Shown: positions 51,348-60,702 of the stretch, one piece after another | Layout: each line of letters opens with the position of its first letter | Numbering within the stretch: the first letter of the stretch is position 1 | Assembly (NCBI GenBank): GCA_002456995.1 | Contig: NTKC01000004.1 | Span: 1 to 64,000, forward strand | Direction of reading: 5' to 3' | DNA: 64,000 nt | From: Candidatus Thioglobus sp. MED-G25 | Lineage (GTDB): Bacteria > Pseudomonadota > Gammaproteobacteria > Arenicellales > UBA868 | Program-made: the position numbers and the translations under genes | Notes under the pieces: model-generated | The model's database searches: none | What the model was told of the DNA's origin: nothing | Seen by the model: the letters and a program-made list of their open reading frames with translations, nothing else

Positions 51348-53147
51348 TTGAAGCCGACAGATACGTCTGACCCTCAGTACTACCACAAAGTGGTTGACTG
51401 CCAGTGGGGTTGTCCTGCCCATACGGATGTTCCCGAATACATCCGTATGATTGCGCAGGGGCGCTACACGGATGCCTATCTGCTCAATCGTCGTTCGAAT
51501 GTTTTTCCGGCGATACTGGGCCGAGTCTGTGACCGGCCCTGCGAGCCGGTGTGTCGCCGTGTTCGAGTCGAAGAAGAGCCTGTTGCCATCTGCCGGTTGA
51601 AACGGGTCGCTGCAGATCTGGCCGACGATATAAGACCGCACTTACCGGCTATACCCGCAAAGAAGAACGGAAAGCGTATTGCTTGTATTGGTGCTGGTTG
51701 TGCATCGTTGACGGTAGCCAACGATTTGTTGCCGCTGGGTTATGAGATCGTGATGTTTGAACAGTTCGATCAAGCGGGCGGGTTGATGCGGACTAATATC
51801 CCGGCTTTTCGGTTGCCGGCACCAGTGCTGGATGATGAAATTGCCATGATTGTTGAACTGGGTGTGGATCTACGGCTGGGTCACCGGATTGACAGCATGG
51901 CTGCTCTTCTGGAAGAAGACTTTGATGCCGTATTTGTTGGTACCGGCGCGCCACGCGGGAAAGAACTCAATCTGCCTGGTCGACAGGAATCCGACCGAAT
52001 CCATATCGGTATTGACTGGCTTGAGTCGGTCGCCTTTGAGCACACTGAAAAAATCGGCGAGCGGGTGCTTATCATCGGTGTCGGAAACACTGCGATGGAC
52101 TGTTGTCGCACTGCACTAAGACTGGGGGGCGAGTCGGTCAAGGTGATGGCACGCAAACCACGCGGTTATTTCAAGGCTTCGCCATGGGAACTGGAGGATG
52201 CCGAAGAGGAAAAGGTTGAAATTATTGTTAACCATTCACCCAAAGCGTTTGTGGTCGATGGTGGCCAGTTGAAAGGGATGACATTTGATCACCTTGAATA
52301 TCATATGGATGCGGACGGGAATCTTCAGTCAACCGTCATCGATGAGGTATTTCTTGCTTGTGACGATGTAATTCTTGCCATTGGCCAGGAAAACGCTTTT
52401 CCCTGGATCGAACGAGATCTCGGCATTGTGTTTGATGAGTGGGATGTGCCGAAAGTTGATAAAGTGACATTTGAATCAACCCGTCAAGGCGTATATTTTG
52501 GGGGTGATTCCGCGTTTGGACCCGAAAACATCATCTGGGCTGTTGAACACGGGCACCAGGCAGCGATTTCGATTCACAAGCACTGCTCAAGTGAACCATT
52601 GGACAAGCGCTTACCCCATGGCATGAATTTGCTGAGCACCAAGATGAGTATCCACGAGTGGAGTTTCAGTAATGATTACGACCCTTCGAATCGCCGCCAG
52701 ATGCGGCATGTCGAGCTCAAACAACGATTTGATGAACTCAACATAGAAGTGGAGCTTGGGTTTTCGGCAGAGCAATTTGTAACAGAGGTCGAGCGCTGTC
52801 TGAACTGTGACATCCAGACCGAGTTTACAGCGAAGCTTTGTATTGAATGTGACGCCTGTATCGATGTCTGCCCAGTTCGTTGTTTGACCATTACTCAGAA
52901 CGGTGACAAATCAGACTTGGTTAAGCGTCTGAGTGCTCCGGTCACAAACCAAGATGCGCCTTTTTATGTGTCGGACGCACTGCCGCAGACAAGTCGGGTC
53001 ATGGTCAAGGACGAAAATCTTTGTGTCCACTGTGCATTGTGTGCCGAACGTTGCCCAACTGGCGCCTGGGACATGCGTAAATCTGAACTGTTGATTCCTT
53101 ACGCGATCGATGAAGAGGTTGCAGCATGCAAGCGGAAGACCGGATAA
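51348..53147 (+). CDS. FAD/NAD(P) oxidoreductase with ferredoxin domains (GltD-like), OFOR-associated
   Basis: 599 residues. The N-terminal third has the glutamate-synthase-small-subunit Cys set (CQWGCPAHTDVPEY, ILGRVCDRPCEPVCRRVR). Then an FAD dinucleotide motif IACIGAGCASLTVANDL and an NAD(P) motif VLIIGVGNTAMDCCRTAL. The C terminus has two [4Fe-4S] motifs, LCIECDACIDVCPVRC and LCVHCALCAERCPTG. It starts at TTG 51348 with AAAGGGA seven bases upstream. It overlaps the next gene by 22 bp, so it probably passes electrons between the 2-oxoacid oxidoreductase encoded downstream and NAD(P), without a free ferredoxin. Confidence 0.85.
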   Translation: MKPTDTSDPQYYHKVVDCQWGCPAHTDVPEYIRMIAQGRYTDAYLLNRRSNVFPAILGRVCDRPCEPVCRRVRVEEEPVAICRLKRVAADLADDIRPHLPAIPAKKNGKRIACIGAGCASLTVANDLLPLGYEIVMFEQFDQAGGLMRTNIPAFRLPAPVLDDEIAMIVELGVDLRLGHRIDSMAALLEEDFDAVFVGTGAPRGKELNLPGRQESDRIHIGIDWLESVAFEHTEKIGERVLIIGVGNTAMDCCRTALRLGGESVKVMARKPRGYFKASPWELEDAEEEKVEIIVNHSPKAFVVDGGQLKGMTFDHLEYHMDADGNLQSTVIDEVFLACDDVILAIGQENAFPWIERDLGIVFDEWDVPKVDKVTFESTRQGVYFGGDSAFGPENIIWAVEHGHQAAISIHKHCSSEPLDKRLPHGMNLLSTKMSIHEWSFSNDYDPSNRRQMRHVELKQRFDELNIEVELGFSAEQFVTEVERCLNCDIQTEFTAKLCIECDACIDVCPVRCLTITQNGDKSDLVKRLSAPVTNQDAPFYVSDALPQTSRVMVKDENLCVHCALCAERCPTGAWDMRKSELLIPYAIDEEVAACKRKTG

Positions 53148-54937
53148 ACGACTTCGTAGTTCAAATCGCCACGGTGAACGGTACGGGTTCGTCTAGTGCC
53201 AACACACTGCTGATGAAAGCTATTTTTCGCATGGGTATTCCAGTAGTTGGAAAAAACTATTTTCCATCCAACATTCAGGGGCTGCCCACCTGGTACGAAA
53301 TACGGGTGACAGGAGAGGGGTATCTGGCTCGGTCCAGCAAAGTCGACATTATGGTTGCGATGAATGCGCAGACCTATGCGGAAGACCTGGCCTCTGTGGT
53401 CACCAACGGGGTACTGATCTACGACTCCAGCTGGCCGAGGGCAGAACTTGAAGATCGATCGGATATCACTGTATTGCCAGTACCTCTGTCGAAAATGTGT
53501 AACGAGTCGTTCACTGGTGCTCGGGCACGTATTCTGATGAAAAATATAGCCTATGTTGGTGCTATTGCGGCATTGATCGAAATTGATCGGGACGTTGTGC
53601 GTCAATTATTGAGTGAAACGTTTGTCGACAAGCCCAATCTGGTTGATTCGAACATGCAGGCATTCGAGCTGGGCTACGATTATTCACAGGCAGAATTTAA
53701 TTGTCCGTTGGAGAGCCGTCTGGTTCCAATGGATGCCATGACTAATCACATCATGATTGATGGAAACACAGCGGCTGCTTTGGGGTGTGTTTACGCTGGC
53801 GCTACGGTTGGGAGCTGGTACCCGATCACGCCATCAACATCGTTGTTTGATGCGTTCGGTAAATTTTGTAAACAGCTACGACAGGATCTGGAAACCGGCG
53901 AACAGAATTATTGCATTATCCAGGCTGAAGACGAGCTGGCTGCAATAGGTATGGCACTGGGAGCTGCGTGGAACGGCGCACGCGCATTTACGGCCACGAG
54001 CGGACCTGGTGTGTCATTGATGTCGGAATTCTTGGGGTTGGCTTACTTCACCGAAATACCGCTGGTGTTATTCGACGTTCAGCGGGCCGGCCCTTCGACC
54101 GGAATGCCGACGAGAACACAACAAAGTGACATTCTCGCCGCCGCTTTTGCATCCCACGGTGATACTCGGCATGTTCTGCTTTTCCCCGCCAATCCTGAAG
54201 AGTGTTTCCGGATGGCAGTGTCCTCTTTTGATCTAGCAGACCGGCTGCAAACGCCGATAATAGTCATGATGGACTTGGACATCGGGATGAACGACTGGCC
54301 CTGTCCGGAGTTAACATGGGATGATTCGTACCAGCCCGATCGAGGCAAAGTGTATAGCGCAAAGGAGCTGAGCAACATGGATAGTTTTGCTCGGTATCTT
54401 GATGTGGACGGGGACGGTATTTGTTATCGGACCCTTCCAGGAGAACATCCCAAAGGGGCCTACCTGATTCGCGGTTCAGGGCACAATAAATTGGGCGGTT
54501 ACACCGAAAATGCCGATGAGTATGTGGAAGTCGTTGACCGGTTACGCCGTAAGTTTGATACGGCCGCGGAGCTGGTACCAGAACCGGTAACCGAAACTTT
54601 GAACAAAAGTAGTTGTGTGATTGTCACATTAGGCAGTTGCGACGGCGCGGTTCGAGAAACCCGAAGCAAGCTGGCCGCTGACGGTGTGCAAACGGACTAT
54701 ATGCGGATTCGGGCATTTCCGTTCAGCAAGTCCGTGGTCAAATTCTTGGCTGGTTACAGTCAGGTCTTTGTTGTTGAACAAAATCGTGATGCACAGTTTT
54801 GCAACTTGTTGCAGACAGAAGCCGGAGTCAGTGTGGATAAGCTGATTCCGATACTCAGCTATGGGGGCATGCCCATTGCCTGTGAAGATATTTATGGACC
54901 GATTCTTGAAAAAATTTCTCAGGGGAAAGCAGCGTGA
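53126..54937 (+). CDS. 2-oxoacid:acceptor oxidoreductase, fused gamma-alpha subunit
   Basis: 603 residues combining two OFOR parts. Residues 1-190 are the gamma domain (FVVQIATVNGTGSSSANTLL, GIPVVGKNYFPSNIQGLPTW). The alpha domain follows from about 210 (GNTAAALGCVYAGATVGSWY, PITPSTSLFDAFGKFCK, IQAEDELAAIGMALGAAWNG, FTATSGPGVSLMSEFLGLAY). GPGVSLM and QRAGPSTGMPTRTQQSD are typical of 2-oxoglutarate:ferredoxin enzymes (KorA). It shares overlaps with the genes on both sides, so the three are co-expressed. Confidence 0.88.
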   Translation: MQAEDRINDFVVQIATVNGTGSSSANTLLMKAIFRMGIPVVGKNYFPSNIQGLPTWYEIRVTGEGYLARSSKVDIMVAMNAQTYAEDLASVVTNGVLIYDSSWPRAELEDRSDITVLPVPLSKMCNESFTGARARILMKNIAYVGAIAALIEIDRDVVRQLLSETFVDKPNLVDSNMQAFELGYDYSQAEFNCPLESRLVPMDAMTNHIMIDGNTAAALGCVYAGATVGSWYPITPSTSLFDAFGKFCKQLRQDLETGEQNYCIIQAEDELAAIGMALGAAWNGARAFTATSGPGVSLMSEFLGLAYFTEIPLVLFDVQRAGPSTGMPTRTQQSDILAAAFASHGDTRHVLLFPANPEECFRMAVSSFDLADRLQTPIIVMMDLDIGMNDWPCPELTWDDSYQPDRGKVYSAKELSNMDSFARYLDVDGDGICYRTLPGEHPKGAYLIRGSGHNKLGGYTENADEYVEVVDRLRRKFDTAAELVPEPVTETLNKSSCVIVTLGSCDGAVRETRSKLAADGVQTDYMRIRAFPFSKSVVKFLAGYSQVFVVEQNRDAQFCNLLQTEAGVSVDKLIPILSYGGMPIACEDIYGPILEKISQGKAA

Positions 54938-55986
54938 GTTTTATCAAGAAACCGAGAATCACGAAGGGACTTCCGCAGAACGGACTGGGCTTGTCAATTG
55001 TCGATTACGAAGGGGCCATGTCGACCTTATGTGCTGGATGTGGACACGATTCAGTCTCTGCCGCAATTATTCAAGCCTATTTTGAACTTGAAATCGAACC
55101 CCACCGGGTGGCCAAGGTATCCGGTATTGGATGTTCGAGTAAAACACCGACCTATTTTCTAAGGCCGGCGCACGGTTTTAATTCAGTACATGGCAGGATG
55201 CCCTCGATTGTGACCGGCGCAAACGCCGCGAACCGCGATCTGCACTACATCGGTGTATCTGGAGATGGTGATTCTTTGTCTATTGGGCTCGGGCAATTCT
55301 GCCATGCTATTCGGCGTAACGTGAACATGCTTTACGTACTGGAGAACAATGGTGTTTACGGGCTCACTAAAGGACAGTTTTCAGCATCGACAGACGTCGG
55401 TAGTACTGCCCGCAAAGGTGGTGCTGTTAACCAGCAGCCGCCAATTGATCCTGTGTTGACAGCCATCAATTTTGGGTGCACTTTTGCCGCCCGTGGATTT
55501 TCAGGTGATAAACAGAACCTGGTACCCTTGCTCAAAGCCGCGATCCAACATCCAGGATTTGCGCTGCTGGATGTGATATCCCCCTGTGTAACATTTAACG
55601 ATCACGAAGGCTCGACAAAAAGTTATGCCTATACCCGCGAGTCAGAACGCACAACTGTTTATGCGGATTTTGTTCCCAGGCGTGAGCCGATAGAGACCGA
55701 CCTGGTACAGGACGTGACGACGGTAACACTACATGATGGAAGCCGGATTGTGTTGCGCAAGGTTGATGATGACTACAACCCATTCGATGCCAACGCAGCA
55801 ACAGCTTACATTCGTGATCACCAAGAGCAGGGAGAAATTGTGACAGGTCTTTTGTATATGGACGAAGAAGCTCAAGATCTGCACGCCATGAATAACACAC
55901 CCACCACTCCCCTCAGTGCGTTGGAGCCCAGCAAGCTGATCCCGGGCGCAGCAAACCTCGCAGCGCTACAGAAGGCCTGGCGTTAA
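54934..55986 (+). CDS. 2-oxoacid:acceptor oxidoreductase beta subunit
   Basis: 350-residue thiamine-diphosphate subunit. STLCAGCGHDSVSAAIIQAY, RVAKVSGIGCSSKTPTYFLR, the TPP motif GDGDSLSIGLGQFCHAIRRN and VLENNGVYGLTKGQFSAS match KorB. Cys residues in CAGCGH and the IGCSS region fit the [4Fe-4S]-binding pattern of this subunit. It starts four bases before the alpha stop. The C-terminal 90 residues, including IRDHQEQGEIVTGLLYMDE, are typical. Substrate is most likely 2-oxoglutarate or pyruvate. Confidence 0.9.
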   Translation: MSFIKKPRITKGLPQNGLGLSIVDYEGAMSTLCAGCGHDSVSAAIIQAYFELEIEPHRVAKVSGIGCSSKTPTYFLRPAHGFNSVHGRMPSIVTGANAANRDLHYIGVSGDGDSLSIGLGQFCHAIRRNVNMLYVLENNGVYGLTKGQFSASTDVGSTARKGGAVNQQPPIDPVLTAINFGCTFAARGFSGDKQNLVPLLKAAIQHPGFALLDVISPCVTFNDHEGSTKSYAYTRESERTTVYADFVPRREPIETDLVQDVTTVTLHDGSRIVLRKVDDDYNPFDANAATAYIRDHQEQGEIVTGLLYMDEEAQDLHAMNNTPTTPLSALEPSKLIPGAANLAALQKAWR

Positions 55987-55998
55987 GCTAGACGTTGT

Positions 55999-57084
55999 TT
56001 AAGGATTTTCGGTTCTTGCTTGACGAGACAGCAGTGCCGTAACCGCAAGCGTTGGATCGAGATCTTCAAACAGGACCTTATATACCTGTTCAGTAATCGG
56101 CATTTCTACTGCAGTCACTGCGCTTTTCCGGTACAACTCCCGAGTCGTGTTGATGCCCTCGGCTTCCTGGCCGATTTCCGACAGAATGTCTTCTTTGGAT
56201 TTTCCTTTACCTAGCCCTAGGCCTAGCCGGCGATTTCGTGACTGATCGTCGGTGCAGGTCAGGATGAGGTCTCCCATCCCTGTCAGGCCCATAAAAGTTT
56301 CGATCTGACCACCCAGAACAACACCTAGCCTGCTCATTTCTGCTAGGCCCCGGGCGATCAGGGCTGCGCGGGCGTTTGCCCCGAATCCCAATCCGTCACT
56401 GATTCCAGCGGCGATCGCCATGACGTTCTTGATGGCGCCCCCAAGTTGGACACCAGACAGATCAGTACTCGTATAGACCCGTGTTCGGTTGTCTCTGAAC
56501 CACGAGGCTACGGTATCGGCAACCGTTTCATTGCGAGCGGCTACGGTGAGCGCCGTAGGTAAACGCTGGGCGACTTCAATGGCAAAGCTTGGACCTGACA
56601 ACACGGCAGGCTGGGCAGTTTGGCCTAGAACCTGGTCGAAAACTTCGCTCAGCAACAGACCGGTACCGGATTCAAAGCCCTTCGTTCCCCAGCAGATAGT
56701 CGGTGGAGCAGAGCATGCTGTCACCGCATCGTTCAACTTGTTAAGTACTGATCGGAATGCATGGCTGGGGACAGCGATGATGTAATGATGGGCCTCATCC
56801 ACAACCCGGTCGATTTGAGCGGTAGGCTCGACACCCGAGGGTAGTGCTAGCGGGCCCAGGAAACTGGGGTTACGGCCCGTCGTGATCATCTCCTGCGCAT
56901 GGGGGCGGTTTCGGGTCCACAGCAACACCGGATGGCCATGATGAGCGAGCAGCCCAGCCAGTGCGGTTCCCCAGGATCCTGCACCCAACACCGCCAGAGT
57001 CGGCTGGTTTTTGGTGTTCACGCTGTATGGTCGGGCGTCTAGTTTGGTGGAGTTTCCCCCGTAGGGGTTCTCAGCCGGTGGCAC
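55999..57084 (-). CDS. gpsA: NAD(P)-dependent glycerol-3-phosphate dehydrogenase
   Basis: Makes sn-glycerol-3-phosphate from dihydroxyacetone phosphate for phospholipid synthesis. LAVLGAGSWGTALAGLLAHH is the Rossmann motif; CWGTKGFE, VLSGPSFAIEVAQRLPTAL, GAIKNVMAIAAGISDGLGFG (catalytic Lys) and GLTGMGDLILTCTDDQSRNR are diagnostic. The start is uncertain: GTG 57084 overlaps secB by 14 bp; GTG 57021 (VNTKNQPTLAVLG) gives a length nearer the usual 340. Order yibN-secB-gpsA is as in enterobacteria. Confidence 0.95.
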   Translation of the reverse strand: MPPAENPYGGNSTKLDARPYSVNTKNQPTLAVLGAGSWGTALAGLLAHHGHPVLLWTRNRPHAQEMITTGRNPSFLGPLALPSGVEPTAQIDRVVDEAHHYIIAVPSHAFRSVLNKLNDAVTACSAPPTICWGTKGFESGTGLLLSEVFDQVLGQTAQPAVLSGPSFAIEVAQRLPTALTVAARNETVADTVASWFRDNRTRVYTSTDLSGVQLGGAIKNVMAIAAGISDGLGFGANARAALIARGLAEMSRLGVVLGGQIETFMGLTGMGDLILTCTDDQSRNRRLGLGLGKGKSKEDILSEIGQEAEGINTTRELYRKSAVTAVEMPITEQVYKVLFEDLDPTLAVTALLSRQARTENP

Positions 57085-57541
57085 CGCTGTCAGAGCGGCT
57101 GATCACGGCATTTTTGTTTTCGTGCATCAGCGCAATGCTGACTGGTGGCAGGTAAAATGCGGGAAATCCACCTTTCGCGATCATTTGCCCAATGGTTTCT
57201 CGCAGATAAGGGAAAAGCACTTGTGGGCATGCTTTTTTTACCATTTCATTCAGAGTTTCTTCGTCATAGCCTTTCAAGGTGAATATACCGGCCTGATGGC
57301 ATTCGGTGACGTAGGCGACATCACCATCTTCGGTTTTCGCAGTAACCGTCCACTTCAGTTGTGACTCAAAAATGCCGTTGGTTGCATCGAGCGGCTGTTG
57401 GATGACTTCGAAGTCGTGATCATATTTGAGCTTATATTCGCGGGTAAATATCAGAGGACTATTGGGCGCTTCAAAGGATAAGTCTTTGACGTAGATCTGA
57501 TTGATCTCAAAAGTCGGTTCGATGGTGTTGGTTTCTGCCAT
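57071..57541 (-). CDS. secB: protein-export chaperone SecB
   Basis: 156-residue cytosolic chaperone that keeps preproteins unfolded for SecA. FEINQIYVKDLSFEAPNSPL, LKWTVTAKTEDGDVAYVTEC, HQAGIFTLKG and VLFPYLRETIGQMIAKGGFP then AFYLPPVSI are near textbook. It lies between yibN and gpsA; grxC, which sits between yibN and secB in E. coli, is missing here. Confidence 0.97.
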   Translation of the reverse strand: MAETNTIEPTFEINQIYVKDLSFEAPNSPLIFTREYKLKYDHDFEVIQQPLDATNGIFESQLKWTVTAKTEDGDVAYVTECHQAGIFTLKGYDEETLNEMVKKACPQVLFPYLRETIGQMIAKGGFPAFYLPPVSIALMHENKNAVISRSDSGATG

Positions 57542-57567
57542 GGTAGGGCTCCTAGTGCTTCAGAGTC

Positions 57568-57987
57568 TTAGCGCTCGACTGGTAAGTTTTCTTTTTCCCA
57601 TGCCGCAAGACCTCCTGCGAGTGTGTAAACATCTGAGAATTCGTTTTTACGCAATATAGCGGCGGCCCTTCCCGCTTTGGTTCCAGTCTTACACGTCAGA
57701 ACAATCGGTTTCTTTTTGTCCCGATACTTCTTCAAGCGATTCAGGTTACTGTCTAGCTGACCCAGCGGAATGTTGATCGCAGCCGGAATATGACCATTCT
57801 CGAATTCCGCAGATTCGCAGATATCAATCACGACGGCGCCGTCATGATTGATCAGCTGAGGCAGTTGTACGGCAGTAACCTGGCTAGAGTTGGCACCACG
57901 TCTGAACGTGTCTACAGCGATTAGGCCGCAGATGACGACAAGCGCGGCAAACAGATACCAGTTAGTAGTGATGAATTCAATGTCCAT
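57568..57987 (-). CDS. yibN: membrane-anchored rhodanese (YibN-like)
   Basis: 139 residues: an N-terminal membrane helix (WYLFAALVVICGLIAVDTF), then one rhodanese domain with VVIDICESAEFENGHIPAAI and the active-site loop CKTGTKAGRAAAIL, Cys being the sulfur-accepting residue. YAGG-like ending LAGGLAAWEKENLP. First gene of the yibN-secB-gpsA group. Confidence 0.9.
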   Translation of the reverse strand: MDIEFITTNWYLFAALVVICGLIAVDTFRRGANSSQVTAVQLPQLINHDGAVVIDICESAEFENGHIPAAINIPLGQLDSNLNRLKKYRDKKKPIVLTCKTGTKAGRAAAILRKNEFSDVYTLAGGLAAWEKENLPVER

Positions 57988-58080
57988 GGTAGGAAGTACT
58001 GATTAAACGGGCGCGTTAGTGTACAGCAAGCGGGTACTGGCGCGCGCCAATGGCTACGTGCCTCTATCGCAAGGTGCCGA

Positions 58081-58437
58081 TCAGGTAGCAGGTGGGCAGA
58101 ACGCTTCGCGCATGGTACCGATCAGCTGCAGGATTTTCTCATCGCCGATTCGGTAAAAGACTTTGTTTGCATCTTTGCGGGAGCCAAGAATCCCCTTGTC
58201 GCGCATGATAGAAAGGTGCTGGGAGATGTTACTCTGGGAGGTGCCAACCATCTCAACCAGGTCCTGGACACTGATTTCCTGGGCCCCGGCCAGTATGCAG
58301 AGGATTTTAAGGCGCAACGGATGGCCCATGGCTTTCAGTGCCCGGGAAGCCACGTACAAATCCCGTTCGTCCGCCAAAAGTGACGCCGCATCTCCGCGTT
58401 CTATTTGAGGAGTTTCACTATCTGAAACTAGGGCCAT
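58081..58437 (-). CDS. ArsR/SmtB-family regulator
   Basis: 118-residue winged-helix repressor. ALKAMGHPLRLKILCILAGA, ISVQDLVEMVGTSQSNISQH and LSIMRDKGILGSRKDANKVF match the family. No ELCVCDL metal site is present in the recognition helix region, so it may sense something other than a thiophilic metal; the C-terminal FCPPAT has a single Cys. Its neighbour at 57568 encodes a rhodanese, which in other bacteria goes with sulfur-sensing ArsR proteins (BigR/SqrR type), but those use two Cys and I see only two well-separated ones (in LCIL and FCPP). Confidence 0.85.
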   Translation of the reverse strand: MALVSDSETPQIERGDAASLLADERDLYVASRALKAMGHPLRLKILCILAGAQEISVQDLVEMVGTSQSNISQHLSIMRDKGILGSRKDANKVFYRIGDEKILQLIGTMREAFCPPAT

Positions 58438-58674
58438 ATCGACGACTTCTGATAAATTACGTTAATATTAATCTTACCTTATACGCTAATGTACGATTTG
58501 TCCAGTGGTGAGCGGCTGTCATTGCTTTTCAGGTCGGATAATGGCCTCAACTGGGGGGAACTAGGGTAGGAACCCAGCCATTTTAGGGCCTGATCATCAG
58601 CTGGCTGGGCTGGACGTATACTGTGGACGTTGCCACGAACCAGGCTCATGGGGCCGAAGTCATGGAGAAATTGG

Positions 58675-59982
58675 ATGATTGTGTTGTGTAGAGCTTTGAA
58701 ACGACTGCTGATTGGACTGGCTGCGGCTTTTTGCTTAGGTCCTTTGTGGGTAGCGCATGCCGGACAGGCTGAAAATGCGGTGCAGCTGCCGATTGAAGAC
58801 CTCAAGATCTTCGCCGAGATCTTCGGGAAGATAAAGTCGGACTATGTAGAAGACATCGATGACAGCCAGTTGTTGAACAATGCCATAAAGGGGATGTTGG
58901 ACGGTCTTGATCCGCACACGGTCTATCTTGATCCGGATTCCTTTCGCGAGATGAACATCGACACCCATGGGGAATTCGGTGGGCTGGGTCTGGAAGTTAC
59001 GATGGAAAATGGTGTGATCAGGATCGTCGCCCCTATCGATGACACGCCTGCCCATAAGGCTGGGTTGAAATCAGGAGACTTGATCATCAGTATGGACGGT
59101 GTTCAGGTCAAAGGACTTTCACTGGGTGAATCCGTATCATTGATGCGGGGTAAACCCGGTTCCGAAATTGTTCTGACCATCGTACGCAAGGACCGACCAG
59201 AACCGTTTGAGGTGACACTCAAACGGGCGATTATTCAGCTTGAAAGCGTTCGAGCAGAGCTCCTGGAGACTGGTTTTGGTTATGTGCGGGTCATACAGTT
59301 TCAGATCGGTACAGCGACTTCCTTACGCCAGCAACTGGCTCGTTTAGCACGCGAAGCGGGCACAGCGCTCAAAGGACTCGTTCTTGACCTGCGCGATAAT
59401 CCCGGCGGTGTTCTGGATGGTGCAATACAGGTAAGCGATACTTTTCTCAGAGATGGTTTGATCGTTTCGACACGAGGCAGAGCAGAGGACTCGGAAGTCA
59501 CGTTCAGTGCCAGTCCCAAAGACTACCTGAATGATGCTCCTTTGGTGGTGCTGGTCAACGGCGGTTCGGCATCGGCATCGGAGATTGTGGCGGGTGCTCT
59601 GCAGGACCATGGTCGGGCGTTGATCCTCGGCACGGCTACCTTTGGCAAGGGATCAGTCCAGACCATACTGCCCATGCTCAACGGAGCAGCGCTCAAACTA
59701 ACCACAGCCCGTTACTACACTCCCAACGATCGCTCGATTCAAGCTACCGGCATCACGCCGGATGTCGTGAGTCAACCTGCAGAATCTAGCCAGACACTGG
59801 ACAGAGATGCTTCCCGACTTCGTGAATCGGATTTAGCCGGGCATTTGGAAAATGAGCTCGAAAAGGATCAAAACGCTACAGTCGATACTAAAACCGACCC
59901 GTTACTGTTCAGCGATCTTCAGGTCAGAGAGGCCTTAAACATCCTGAAAGGAATGGTGATTGCACGCCAGCAGAGTTTATGA
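58675..59982 (+). CDS. ctpA: C-terminal processing protease (CtpA/Prc-like S41 peptidase)
   Basis: 435-residue periplasmic serine protease. A signal/anchor helix near the N terminus (LIGLAAAFCLGPLWVAHAG), a PDZ domain (FGGLGLEVTMENGVIRIVAP, AHKAGLKSGDLIISMDGVQV) and the S41 catalytic domain with the nucleophile Ser in VNGGSASASEIVAGAL and the general-base Lys in TFGKGSVQTI. ATG 58675 is preferred because GGAGA lies six bases before it. In relatives ctpA follows gpmI-envC; those genes are not here. Confidence 0.92.
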   Translation: MIVLCRALKRLLIGLAAAFCLGPLWVAHAGQAENAVQLPIEDLKIFAEIFGKIKSDYVEDIDDSQLLNNAIKGMLDGLDPHTVYLDPDSFREMNIDTHGEFGGLGLEVTMENGVIRIVAPIDDTPAHKAGLKSGDLIISMDGVQVKGLSLGESVSLMRGKPGSEIVLTIVRKDRPEPFEVTLKRAIIQLESVRAELLETGFGYVRVIQFQIGTATSLRQQLARLAREAGTALKGLVLDLRDNPGGVLDGAIQVSDTFLRDGLIVSTRGRAEDSEVTFSASPKDYLNDAPLVVLVNGGSASASEIVAGALQDHGRALILGTATFGKGSVQTILPMLNGAALKLTTARYYTPNDRSIQATGITPDVVSQPAESSQTLDRDASRLRESDLAGHLENELEKDQNATVDTKTDPLLFSDLQVREALNILKGMVIARQQSL

Positions 59983-60057
59983 AAGTGACCGCAACAGAGG
60001 TGCTTTACTGATCCATCAGTCGGTTTGAGTATTTAGCTATTTGCGACCCAACTGGCA

Positions 60058-60474
60058 CTAGCGGCTACACTGCCAGGATCGGACTGCTGCTTCTCGACCA
60101 CGACTGAAAAGCCACATCGCGCCTTCAGTCATCTTGAAAGTTGGCTCTTGTTTGTCCGAGTTTTTCCGGCTTTTTCCTGACCAAACCATAGGTTGGATAT
60201 GGACAGCTGCACAATCCTTACTGTGATAGATCGAACAACTTGTGAACCCGGTCTGTGCAATGCGAAAAACACGAAGCGATACAGGTAAGTTAAAACATCC
60301 CTCAGCGTGCCTTTTTGGCAGCCATGAAAGCTCTCTTTGCTGATCTAGGCTGTTGATCGTGTAGAAGCGAATTTCACTTCGGGGCGCATCTGGTTTTTGA
60401 TTTAGTGTCTGGCAACCGGCCAATAACAAAAGAACAAAGATCAATACCAACTGACGATGCAGGCGAGAGGTCAA
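60058..60474 (-). CDS. putative lipoprotein of unknown function
   Basis: 138 residues with a clear lipoprotein signal: LHRQLVLIFVLLLLAGCQTL, lipobox LAGC. The mature part has Cys at KDCAAVHI, TSCSIY, EGCFN and near the end WQCSR, possibly disulfide-bonded. I do not recognise a family. It overlaps the upstream 63-codon gene by four bases (ATGA), so they form a small operon. Confidence 0.6.
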   Translation of the reverse strand: MTSRLHRQLVLIFVLLLLAGCQTLNQKPDAPRSEIRFYTINSLDQQRELSWLPKRHAEGCFNLPVSLRVFRIAQTGFTSCSIYHSKDCAAVHIQPMVWSGKSRKNSDKQEPTFKMTEGAMWLFSRGREAAVRSWQCSR

Positions 60475-60659
60475 CGCTTACTCCAGTAAAAGTGTGCCCA
60501 AAACATCTTGGGTATTATGGCGGTAAGTTCAAGTTTTGTGGATTCTGCGCCGAGACCTGAATATCGGACAGTGAGGCTGTCCATACGAGCAAAACAATAC
60601 TGTTTCTCGTTCTGACAGCCCCGTATACTCGTGGCGTAGACAGTTGCGAGATACTTCAT
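60471..60659 (-). CDS. small protein of unknown function
   Basis: 62 residues from ATG 60659 (MKYLATVYATSIRGCQNEKQ). A start 18 codons upstream is open but would run into the divergent polA gene. Cys in RGCQNEK and YCFARM could pair if exported; an N-terminal signal is not convincing. ATGA overlap with the lipoprotein gene that follows suggests a joint role. Confidence 0.4.
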   Translation of the reverse strand: MKYLATVYATSIRGCQNEKQYCFARMDSLTVRYSGLGAESTKLELTAIIPKMFWAHFYWSKR

Positions 60660-60702
60660 TGACTGTTGTCTGTCTACGAAACTTGCATAGAGGGGATCAA
60701 GC

